DNA from: Galeruca laticollis | Lineage: Eukaryota; Arthropoda; Insecta; Coleoptera; Chrysomelidae | DNA: 64,000 nucleotides | Assembly: GCA_963921935.1 (NCBI GenBank) | Contig: OY998175.1 | Span: forward strand, 262,501,709 to 262,565,708 | Direction: 5' to 3' | Part shown: piece after piece, positions 54,359 to 64,000 of the stretch | Numbering within the stretch: position 1 is the stretch's first letter | Layout of the letters: every line of letters starts with the position of its first letter | Program-made: the position numbers and the translations under genes | The notes under the pieces: generated by a model | Told to the model about the DNA's origin: nothing | The model's database searches: none | Seen by the model: only the letters and a program-made list of their open reading frames with translations

Positions 54359-57300
54359 ATGGACATACTTCAATGGAATTTAAATGGTTATTACGTACAC
54401 TATGAAATGTTGAAACAGGTATTGTCGAAGTACAAATCAAATACTATTTGTTTACAGAAAACACATTTTAAAGACACTAATGTACATAAATTGAAAAACT
54501 ATAACATATACTATAAAAACAGACCCACTGGAGAAAGAAGCTGGGGGGGGGATGTTGCCACATACTTTAAAAATAATATCCAATCAAATAAAATTGACAT
54601 AATCTTGGATCTAGAAGCTGTTGCGGTTACTGTTTTCTATCCATCTACAATGATTAATTGTAATATTTACATTCCTTCCAATATTAATCTCAATAAAAAT
54701 GATTTGGTGATCTTGATTGAACAAATACCTCAACCTCGTATAACTGTCCGAGACTTCAACGATCACAACTTATTGTGTGGATCAGAGAAACAAGACGATA
54801 GAGATAATCTTATTGAGGAAATTATGAATGACTACAACCTCACTTTGCTTAATAATGGATCTAACACAAGATTCAACTCATATAATGGGACATCGTCTAC
54901 TATAGACTTGGCAATATGTGATGCCGCTATTACTCCTCTCTTAAACTGGGAGGTAATGCCATATCTCTATGATAGCGATCAATTCCCAATAATAATCTCT
55001 GGCATTAGAGCCGGCGGAGAAAATAGCAAACCTTTACAAAAATGGCGTCTTAACAATACAAACTGGAATCAATTTTCCCTAAATATTGAAACATTGCTTT
55101 CTCAATACAAAATAACAGAAGATATCGACGAAACAAATGACGAATTTACCAAAATAATTGAACCAGCCGCCAAAGACAGTATTAGGATGACAGAAACCAT
55201 TAGAAGCCACAATCCAGTACCCTGGTGGAATGACGAATGTAGTCAGGCAATAAAAACAAGTATAGCAGCATTTAATCGCTACAAAAAACGGAAGACTTCT
55301 GAAAATCTAGCTAGTTTTATGAACCTTAGAGCTAAGACAAGATAAACGCTAAAAAAGTAGAAAAGAGTGCTGTAAAACTTACGTACAAAATATAAATAGT
55401 TCAACTAATATTAGCACTATCTGAAAAAAAAATAGGCAAATATTGGGATACAAATCATATCAGAAAATTGCTGCCTTAGAGGATAACGGACAAATCATTA
55501 GCAATCCAAAACAAATTGTTGATTCACTAGCCAGCAATAACGAGAAACGATCTAGCGATGCTGCTTTCGAAAATTTCCTGGGAAATAATGTAACCAGTCT
55601 ACGCAGCTTTCACAATAACAACATAGACAAATAGACACGGACATCAACAAGCCCCTCCTAAAGAGCGCGTTTGACGAAGCATTTACTTCTTTTGATGATT
55701 GCAGCCCAGAGTCAGACAACGTGCCTATTAGCTTTCTGCAACATTTCCCAGAAGGAGCTAAAGCAACACTGCTAAAAATATTTAATCAAATATGGACAAA
55801 ACATACGTTCCCAAAAATATGGTCACAAGGAATGATTATACCCATTCAGAAGACAGGGAAAAATTAATTATTACTCCATCCTTATAGACCCATATCCCTA
55901 ACTTGTACCATGTGCAAATTACTAAAAAAAATAATCAATAACAGACTTGTTTGGGAGATAGAACGAAGAAAATTGATAATACCAGAACAGAGTGGATTCA
56001 GAAAACACAAAAGCACAATCGATAACATCATCGACTTAGAAAGCGACATACATGAGGCTTCAGCAAGCAATCAGAAATTTATAGCTGTATTTTTTGACAT
56101 AAACAGAGCATTCGATACGGCATGGAGGCCTGACATAGTAAAAACCTTGCAAGAATGGAATATAGACGGGAACATGCTGGCTTCTATTTACAATTTTCTG
56201 AATAAAAGAAGTTTCCAAGTTAGGATGAACGGCTCGATCTCCGATCTGAAAACACAACAGCATGTAACACCGCAGGGATCAATAATCAGCCCAACTTTAT
56301 TCCTTATAGCTATGAATAACATCACCACTAATTTACAGAAATCAATAAAAGTAATATACATAACAAGTAAAAATGTAACAACAATGAAACCGATTCTACA
56401 ATCTCACATAAACATACTTGGAAAATGGTCTAAGGACTTCGGTTTTCATTTCTCTGCAGAGAAAACCAAATGTATAATGTTCTCTAGGAGAGAACTAAAT
56501 GGTAGTCCCCTCGGGTATGTTCAAAAAATCACATTTCTGGAAAGGATCTTCGACTCGCAATTGAATTGGGATGAACACATTAAGAATCTAGTCGTTATAT
56601 GTGAGAATGGACTAAATCTATTGGAAGTCCTCGCAAACAGAGAGTGGGGATCTGATCGAGAAACTTAACTCCTAATTTACAAGCATCATATTAGATCCAA
56701 GATCGATTATGGATTCATCGCCTACGCCTCCTCTAAAAAACGCATATTAAAACGTTTAGTTGTCATAGCAAACCAAGCATTGCGCATCATTTCTGGAGCT
56801 TATAGAACATCCCCCATCGAAAGCTTACAAGTAGAACTAGGAGAGCAATCACAAGATAAAAGAAGGCAATACCTGACACTGTCATATGCCAGTATTATAA
56901 TGGGCAACCAAGAACATCCAAACTACAATAACACAGTTGCAAATAGATATCAAAACACCGACGAATTTTGGAAAAGAGTCGACTACCTCTTCTATCAGAG
57001 ACTTTCCAAATATATCATACAACTAGAACCAAATGTTGATATACCACCGCTATGGATTATTAAAATTCCGAGGATAGACACCGGCTTAACCAACTTTAAC
57101 AAGGCAGAAACTCCAGCCTCCACAGTATATCAGAAGTTCCACACGAAACTCTCCATTTATTCTAACTTTCATAAAATATATACTGATGCATCCAAAACCC
57201 CAAATGGAGTTGGATCTGCTGTTGTCACTTCCTATAAACCCCCTTTGAAATATAAATTACCCAACATAAGTTCTGTGTATACCGGAGAAATATATGCTAT

Positions 57301-57933
57301 CCTACAAGCTTTAATCGAAATTCAATCGTAAAACCTGCAAAAAACTGTAATAATAACAGACTCCTTAAATGCCCTAAGTACCTTGAAAAATATTCACACT
57401 ACAACCCTTTTGAACTACAAATCAAGACTCAACTGCATCTACTACAGAACAACAACTTGGATGTCAGATTCTTATGGGTGCCCTCTCATCAAGGAATACA
57501 ATGAAGCGAAGATGCTGACAAACATGCAAGAGACGGTACAGGTTGCAGAGATGTACATATACCTAGTAAACAGCGCGGTCTACAGTGACTTGAAAACTAC
57601 ATCAAAATGAAAATTGATTCTCGGTGGCAATCGGAGTGGCAAGGATCACTCCAAAAACTAGTACAAATAAAGAAAAGTGTCAAACAGTGGCCACGAATAT
57701 GCAGTAATCGCTTAAAACAGGTCGTAATAACCAGACTAAGAATAGGTCACACTAAACTTACGCATGAATATTTAATACGTAAAACTGATAACCTTTTGTG
57801 TATAGTTTGTAGCCGTGAGCTCACTGTAAAACATATATTATTAGAATGTACATTATACACATCGCAAATGCAATATAATTTTCCAAATGACATAGGTAAA
57901 TACCCTGCTAGGAAAGGATTGCGATGTGGATAA
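54359..57933 (+). pseudogene. I-clade LINE ORF2 (endonuclease, RT, RNase H)
   Basis: ATG 54359 opens an APE-type endonuclease (ILQWNLNG, DFNDHN, GTSSTIDL, SDQFPI) in one frame to 55345. RT blocks follow with frame changes (PYRPISLTCTMCKLL near 55890, QSGFRKHKSTID, VFFDINRAFDTAW, TPQGSIISPTLF). An RNase H domain (IYTDASKTPNGVGSAV, GEIYAIL) begins near 57178, and a Cys/His tail (LRIGHTKLTHEYLI ... CIVC ... HILLEC) ends near 57930. RNase H after RT is a hallmark of the I clade. The endonuclease glutamate and histidine are changed (CLQKTH, SDQF), the RT YADD box is absent, and about six stops occur, so the copy is dead. Confidence 0.9.
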
Positions 57934-59402
57934 TATTTATAAATATCTGTCAAATACATTTCTACTCTATAAGCTGTGACTATATTATTAAAGCCATCGC
58001 TAATAACCAATTTGGTTGAAAATACTGGAAATTTTAATAATTATTAGCTAGTCTCTTATCAAAACTGAATATGCTGTTTCAGACGAGGCAGTTTAAGAAG
58101 GACAAAAGATAATGGGGAAAGTAATAGAAATCAATGGATTAGACGCATATTCGATTATGAATACGTATCAGTTTTCTCTCAGTCATTGTTAGATTTAAAG
58201 TGCCAAGCCTAAGCTGTTCCTCCCATGAGCGCGTCATATGAAATTATGAAGAACCTAGTCTCGCTTCAATATTGCAATGAAGTAATTTTCCTCCCGTTTG
58301 AGAACGGAGCGAAACTTTAATTAAAATGCTCAAATTCCCGAATTTCAGCAGTTTATAACTGCATATATCTTTTGTCAATATATATTACATTAAATTCATA
58401 ACTTACATCCATATGAATTTATTACTGGGATCTTAAATAGCGTTTAATGTGGTTAACGCTGGCTTAGATTAAATTTCAAATCAGATGTACTGAGTGATGC
58501 ACTCAGTAGCTGATGGATATAGCCTTAATTGGGCTTTGAAAAGGTTATAAGAATAAAACTGAATCTTCAATCACATTAAAAAAATTAACAGAAAAACATG
58601 TTACTAAATATTATGAACTGTCATCAAAAAATTGGGGACTATATTATTCCGATACTACGAATATTTTCCCAGAGGTTACATCAGAATTCCAGTTAATTTG
58701 AAAATATATGTCCAACGAGAGAAAAAAATATCCAACAAGAATAATGATCACGACCAATATAATATCAGAAAATGGGATAAAAATAGAAACAATTGGCATA
58801 ATGAGATATGATTATTTTGAAAATTTGGAAATTTCAAAGAGGCTATTGTTTTCTTTAAATCACTATCACAATCAAATTATAGATCGATGTTTCAGCAATA
58901 GTATTAGTTCAAAATAATGGCATGCTTCAATTGAAAAAAAAATTCCAGTTAGCATTTTAAATTCTTCCAATGTGTAGCAAGAATATCTGTACTCTGTGAT
59001 AACGCATATTTGCAGCATCCATCTATTTAACGAGTGAATAAACCATTTTTATATATAGATAAATTAACTCCAATGTAAAAATGTCATATACCTGGAAATG
59101 TTATTGTCACTTTGAGATCGATAAAAAAGTTGCATCCTTTTTTATCGGATAAAAACTTCTCTTTCTCAATATCTAGTAAGCGGACGTCACTTTTATACGA
59201 TGACAATGAGTGGCAAGTTTGGTTACTTATAATTTCACAGCAATTAAGTGTTGGCAAAACTGCAAAAACTGTCAATTAGTCTGTCATATTTTTGAATTTT
59301 AAACAGATAGTGCTTTTATTTTGATTTATCAAAACAATTCTCAATTTTTTAGTATCTTCAATAACTTTTATTATATTGTGGAATTAACTAGAAACCGTGA
59401 GT
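57934..59402. other. no gene recognised
   Basis: The first part is presumably the LINE 3' UTR; no TAA-repeat or poly(A) tail was found. The region below 59402 may hold unreadable remains of the errantivirus envelope gene and LTR. The ORF at 58708-58917 looks like chance. Confidence 0.35.
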
Positions 59403-60035
59403 TTAAATTAAAACACTATATTGATAATTATTTAAATGAATCTGTTCTTTTATTTTATATTCAATCGTTTCTATTCTTAGTTTCACGTTTAATAGATTTT
59501 GTGAAATATTGGAAATTAAGCTGATAACATTCTCAATTGTAATTTCTAGAAGTGAAATTTGATTAAAAGAGCTTATTTTCAATTTATGTTGATTTCCTTG
59601 TAATTGTCTGATTCGACCTTCATAATGTTCCGCATCTTCTTGATCTAGATTACCAGTTATGCATTTTATAAGTGAACCTAAAGGGTTCAATAAACCTCGT
59701 TCAAACCTATTGTCAGTTTTCAAAAGAGGATCAATTTGTTTAATATGTGTTTCTTTTTTATTTTCCGAAGATAAAAGAGGAATGCAACTATTTTCAAACT
59801 CAGAATGATATCCATGGTGAATTTTAAAGTTATTATGTAATTCCTTTGATTGAGTTCTTATTGTCGAGAATTCAGATATGATTGAAGTTGGGTTATGTAT
59901 TTGTTTAAAACACCAATAACTAGTTACTAATTTAGTTGTCCCTAGTTTATACGGGAGGAGCCCAGGATAATTGTTTACGCTGTGGAGTTTGACGGCTGAG
60001 GTGACGACGGTGAGTCCAGTGAGCCATATGAAATT
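59403..60035 (-). pseudogene. env: errantivirus envelope (F-like) gene, 5' part
   Basis: An insect endogenous retrovirus remnant. One frame is open from just after a TAA at 60036 to 59403: a hydrophobic start (IWLTGLTVVTSAV) like a signal peptide, a short surface-subunit-like region, then RFER, a furin-type site, followed by GLLNPLGSLIK and ITGNLDQEDAEHYE, the fusion-peptide and helix region typical of the baculovirus-F-like envelope of Gypsy-type errantiviruses. It then stops; downstream frames are broken and the membrane anchor is not visible. There is no ATG at the start, in keeping with expression from a spliced mRNA. The start overlaps the end of pol. Not functional. Confidence 0.85.
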
Positions 60036-61572
60036 TTAGGTAGTATTTTAGTATCATAGGTGTGCACAATAATTTTATTTTTATTTTTTGGGCTTTCTAG
60101 TACTACTTTTCCATTTCCTGAGACTTTGGTTAGAATATAGGGTCCGTCAAATGTACGTGTTAATTTGCCTACCGACTTTCAATTTTCCTATAAACTTGTG
60201 CACCAACTTTAAGACTAAGAGTCTTGTTGGTTTCATTCACACGATTCATAACTTTTTCTTTCACATTTTGTGATTCTTCGTGTACTTCAGTATATAAAGC
60301 TTTGGTATTATTTTGATGGGAATATAGATATTGTGTATAAGCTGGTACTGGTATAAGTGCCATTGGATCACGACTATTAGTGTGCCCTAATACTCATTCA
60401 TGAGGTGAATACCCTGTAGTAGAGTGATTGGTACTGTTGTAAGCTATAATCGCATAAGGCATTAAACAAAGGACTTCGGCATCTTTATCTTGTTCTCTTA
60501 ACAGCCGAAGATGTTCAGTTATAGTTGAATGAAATCTTTCTACAGGCCCATTTGATTCGTGGTGGTAGAGTGTTGTGAAATGAATAGTAATTTTATGAGA
60601 TTTCAATAGTTCTTTAACAACGTCGTTTTAAAATTCTGTCCCTTTATCAGAGACAATTTGTTTTGGGACACCAAAAAAGGAAAAGACATGCACTAGTTGT
60701 TGACAGACTGATATAGAAGTACCGAAATATGGCAAAGCTTCCCCAACATTTGAAAATTTGTCTAAAATTGTTAGAAATCCAAGATTTCCTACTTTATAAG
60801 TGTCAATGTGTATGGTTTCAAATGGTTTCAAAGGTGTTTTAGTTAAAACTAAAGGTTCGTTAGGAGAATGTCTATTATATTTTGCTCTATGACAAATTTC
60901 GCAAGCATTTATATAATTAGTGACATCTTTTTTGATTGGTTTATAATAATAGTTTAATTTTAAGGTCTTCAAAATTTCTCCAATACCTCTTTGATTTCTT
61001 TTACCCTCGTGTTTGTATTTCATCATTGTATTGCGTTCTTCCGGTAGCACGTTATTTACAATTTTAGTACATTCAACTAATTTTAATTTTGTAAAATATT
61101 TTGACCAAACTTTTTAAAAAATACGACGAATTTCGTTAGATAAAAAATGTATATACGAGGTATTTTTACAAGCATTTTCTCTAAGAAACTCGGTGATAAC
61201 CTTCACATCAACTGGAACTGTGACTCGAATGATTTTGTGACCGTCAAATACTTCGAAGTCACGTTTAAGATAAGGCACGTATGGAGATTTCTCTACCATT
61301 AAGTGAAACGCTTCATTATTTATAATACCATCTAACAATGTAAAATTTGTATCTTGGGAAGATTGTCCGCTATGAGTATCCGTTTTCCAAATGTTGATTA
61401 ATATCTTTTTGAATTATTTACTGGTAGTTGTGAATTGATAACTTCGAGTTCCTTTAGTGTATTATCCAATTCAACGAAGTCGATATTATCAGGGTTAAAT
61501 TCTCCTAAAAATTCTCGTATGTCGAGGTCAATATCTCCGGGATTATTTAGGTTTAATTCAGTTTCTAAAGAA
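59975..61572 (-). pseudogene. pol: errantivirus pol, RNase H-integrase linker to C-terminus
   Basis: Minus-strand fragment: linker with FTLLDGIINNEAFHLM; integrase zinc module (HEGKRNQRGIGEI ... CEICHRAK) near 60910; core with IHIDTYKVG and VSDKGTEF; SNGPVERFHSTITEHLRLL with the catalytic glutamate near 60540; NHSTTGYSPHE; and a GPYILTKV module near 60130. The frame ends at TAA 59975-59977. Breaks include a stop near 61410, a stop after IRRIF at 61114, a shift near 60620 and one near 60170. Everything upstream (protease, RT, gag) is cut off by the piggyBac insertion at 61573. It is related to the 17.6/297/Gypsy group, not to the other Ty3/Gypsy copies here. Confidence 0.88.
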
Positions 61573-61576
61573 TTAA
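61573..61576. repeat. TTAA target site of piggyBac 3
   Basis: TTAA borders the CCCTACGGGC terminus. The partner copy lies outside the window. Confidence 0.8.
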
Positions 61577-61881
61577 CCCTACGGGCCGGGCGCCCTGAAT
61601 CTTGACATCAGCGCGGGAGCCTAGTCTCACAGACCCATAGTAGAAAAAATACTTGTGAGATTGTTAGATATGAAATAATGATTCAGTATCAAAAAAATAG
61701 GCTTTATTTAAATAAAAAAGTATAATTGAACTATTTATAAAAAAATAAATTTGAATGAAATGCATAACATCAAAACAAAAATAGTAACGCACGTTATACT
61801 AAAAAATAAAAAAATTTAAAAAAGCTAGAAAATATTATTTTTTCTTTACAGATCACTAGTAATAGTAACAAATATTGTTTC

Positions 61882-63613
61882 CTATGCGTTTTTTGCATTG
61901 TCGGAACATGTGGGACACCAAGCTTTAATGTGTTTAAGACAAACAAACTTATTGCAATTTTCACAGAAATATTTAGTTTTAGTCTTTCTTGCAGAAAAAA
62001 CATCGTTTTCGTGTTCCGGGTGGAATATCCTGAGGTACAGCCAGAGTACCAGCTACCTTCTGTCTCCTGTTTCTCACAGATGGCGGAATATTTGTTTCCA
62101 AAGAACGTCGTTCTAAGTGGTCTTTGGTCAAAGACAAGGCAAGATCCCTTAGGAACAATCATCTCTGAACATTGTATATTTCATTATTTGGAGCATAAAT
62201 GATTTGACAATTAACACCTGCTATATTCATCATTGCAGAAACTGCTACCTGCGGCCATCTTCTAGTATTCCTAGATACATCATAAGTTGCACATAATTTA
62301 TCCAGATTGTCCACTCCACCCATCGTGTGATTATAAAATGTAATAATCTCTGGCTTGCATTTTTCAGCAGAAGATGTGTCGATTACATCATCATGATGCA
62401 AACTAGATGCTAATATAACATTTTTGTACTTCTTGGGAATGTATGATACGATTGTGATATTTTCTTGGAACCCATATAGTGAAGAATATTGCGGCCGAGC
62501 TCTTGTGTTTGTGAATTCGAGAGGTAACTCTCTTTTGTTTTTTTTTACAGTTCCTACATATGTAATTTTGTACTCATCAAATAATTTGTTTACTAAATCT
62601 ATACTCGTGAACCAATTAGCACATGTGAGGTTTCGATTTGTTCCTGATATAGGCTCTATTAGCCTAAGAAGTATACTAGATGGACAGTTATCGCATTTAT
62701 AAGGACCATCAGGCTGTTTTCCATCATAAATTTCGAGATTTGAGGCATAACTTGTTGCAGAATCAACTAACGCAAAGATTTTTATTCCGTATCTATTCGG
62801 TTTGCTGGGAATATACTGCTTAAATGAGCATCTTCCTCGAAAAGCTTCGAGCTTTTCATCAATTGTAGCATTTTCTTCAATAGTATATGCCTTTTTACAG
62901 TTCTCAACAAAACAATCAAATAGAGTTCATATTGGAGCCAACTTATCAAACTACCTCCTCTCTTCTCTTGTATCTATATTGTCAAAACGTAGACATCTGA
63001 ACAAAAAGTGAAAACGTTCACTAGACATAACCAACCAAAATCTCTCAATTCCAGTTCCGTTTCTTTCCCATAGTTCTTTGGTATTCAGACGACTACTTTT
63101 CAGGGTTCCTGCCAAGTATAATAATCCAAAAAGAGCCTTGATTTCGCAGACGTCAGTGGGCTTGGCTCTCCTTTCTCTTAAATAATTCTCGGCTTTTTTT
63201 GATATGTAGAGGTTCGTGCTATCAACTATTATTTGTAGCATATCGTCTGTGAAAAAAAGAGACCAACATTCAGCAGCCGATTTAGCATTTTAACCATAGG
63301 TTTTCACTCCTGGTAAATGGACAATAATATTTTAAGACTTAATTCTCACTAATTTATTGGGACAATATTTCTTCCACCTGGAAGTACCATCTTTCCCTAT
63401 AAAAGTAGGCACTCTTGGAATCTTATTGGGAGGAGCAACATTTTCGATATCGTCTTCTCCATCGCAGTCTTGCTCTGATTCGCTATCCGTATTTCTCTCT
63501 TCAGTGAAATCAATTTCACTGGCCAGTTCATCTTCATTATCATTCGGATCTTCTTCCGTCTCGACTTCATCCCACAGCCGACGTAGTCTCTCTTGTTCGT
63601 CTTCGTAATTCAT
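61882..63613 (-). pseudogene. piggyBac-like transposase 3
   Basis: The start at ATG 63613 (MNYEDEQERLRRLWDE) gives an acidic N-terminus. Conserved blocks follow: IKALFGLLYLAG, RFHFLFRCLRFD, DEKLEAFRGRCSFKQYIPSK, IFALVDS, ANWFTSIDL, YNHTMGGVDNLD, then LFLRDLALSL, a CFFC and a CENCNKFVCLKH zinc block, to TAG at 61882. Interruptions are few: a TAA after RIKS (63332), one near 63290, a stop near 62951, TGA at about 62159 and a one-base shift with stops near 61990. It is the best-preserved member of the subfamily of element 2 but cannot make full-length enzyme as written. Confidence 0.88.
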
Positions 63614-64000
63614 ATCTACAAAAATATGAATAAAATGTATTTGCAAGTACAAAGACATCGATAGTATATTACATAAAAATATCGAAACATAATTGGTTAG
63701 AAAGCTTTGAGATATTATCAATATAAAAAAATTAACATATCAGTTATTTCATATAGAATATAAAAAAAATGAACTCACCCGAAAAAATCCAATTAACCGA
63801 TATGACAAAAATTATAACGGGAGTCGGGGCGCTGGGTCTAACAGAATTATCGACACTTAACTCCTCAAAATTACGACTTGTAATCTCGCCACTTGCTACA
63901 CGGGTACTGGATGATAAATAATGAAGCTACTGAGAACTCCCACTCAAACAAAAATTCCGCTCGGACTAACTAAACGATTTACTGCGCGCCGAGTCTATCA
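63614..64000. other. 5' flank of piggyBac 3 transposase
   Basis: AT-rich to about 63780, then a GC-richer stretch (GGGAGTCGGGGCGCTGGG at 63820) and a terminal region resembling a promoter or subterminal repeat. No ORF. Confidence 0.4.

Larger units (their letters stand above)
61577..64000 (-). mobile_element. piggyBac-like element 3, right end beyond window
   Basis: The left end CCCTACGGGCCGGGCGCCCT carries a GGGCGCCC palindrome and a GCGCGGGAG motif 44 bp in. The right end is not seen; CGCGCCGAG near 63986 may be the mirrored subterminal motif, so the end may be just outside. It is inserted in the errantivirus pol. Confidence 0.8.

Overview
The window looks like AT-rich insect (arthropod) nuclear DNA made almost entirely of transposable elements and their debris. 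I see no convincing single-copy host gene, and no bacterial-type operons, rRNA or CRISPR. The order is not resolvable with certainty; the element mix (piggyBac, PIF/Harbinger, mariner, BEL/Pao, Ty3/Gypsy, I-clade LINE, an insect errantivirus) suits a beetle or another insect with a large genome.

Region 1 (1-13,292): a nearly intact, recently inserted Ty3/Gypsy retrotransposon of 13,146 bp sits next to a mariner transposase tail and is bounded by the 4-bp target duplication ATGT. It has very long LTRs (2,670 and 3,219 bp, differing mainly in the copy number of an internal tandem array), a tRNA-Lys-type primer binding site, gag, and a pol in the -1 frame with a 37-residue repeat array between protease and reverse transcriptase. 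Two further intact ORFs follow pol where env would be expected. ORF3 is acidic and proline-rich and carries a textbook SUMO-interacting-type motif. ORF4 carries a second copy of the Gag double zinc-knuckle module with identical spacing. Neither looks like an envelope protein. This is the best candidate for an undescribed system in the window.

Region 2 (13,293-28,018): a piggyBac element with readable ends (13,927-16,410; two TAA stops), a more decayed piggyBac relative (18,292-19,640), a piggyBac C-terminal scrap, foldback MITEs, TA microsatellites, an apparently perfect 163-bp-arm palindrome between two TA tracts, and a broken IS630/Tc1-mariner-type transposase gene.

Region 3 (28,019-43,004): a broken Ty3/Gypsy pol, MITEs with ACAGGGTG ends, a decayed PIF/Harbinger element whose two genes lie on opposite strands with interleaved exons, a large foldback element inside it, a LINE tail, and a decayed member of a multicopy arthropod family.

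Region 4 (44,511-57,933): an I-clade LINE, dead by several criteria, is interrupted inside ORF1 by an intact BEL/Pao retrotransposon (44,969-53,558) with near-identical 641-bp LTRs, a 1,797-codon gag-pol and a seven-unit repeat in its leader.

Region 5 (59,403-64,000): a minus-strand errantivirus fragment (end of pol overlapping an env remnant) is cut at a TTAA by a third piggyBac element that runs to, and probably past, the window edge.

Insertion order that can be read directly: the Ty3 element lies beside the mariner debris, BEL/Pao entered the LINE, piggyBac-3 entered the errantivirus, and the foldback element lies in an intron of the Harbinger MADF gene.
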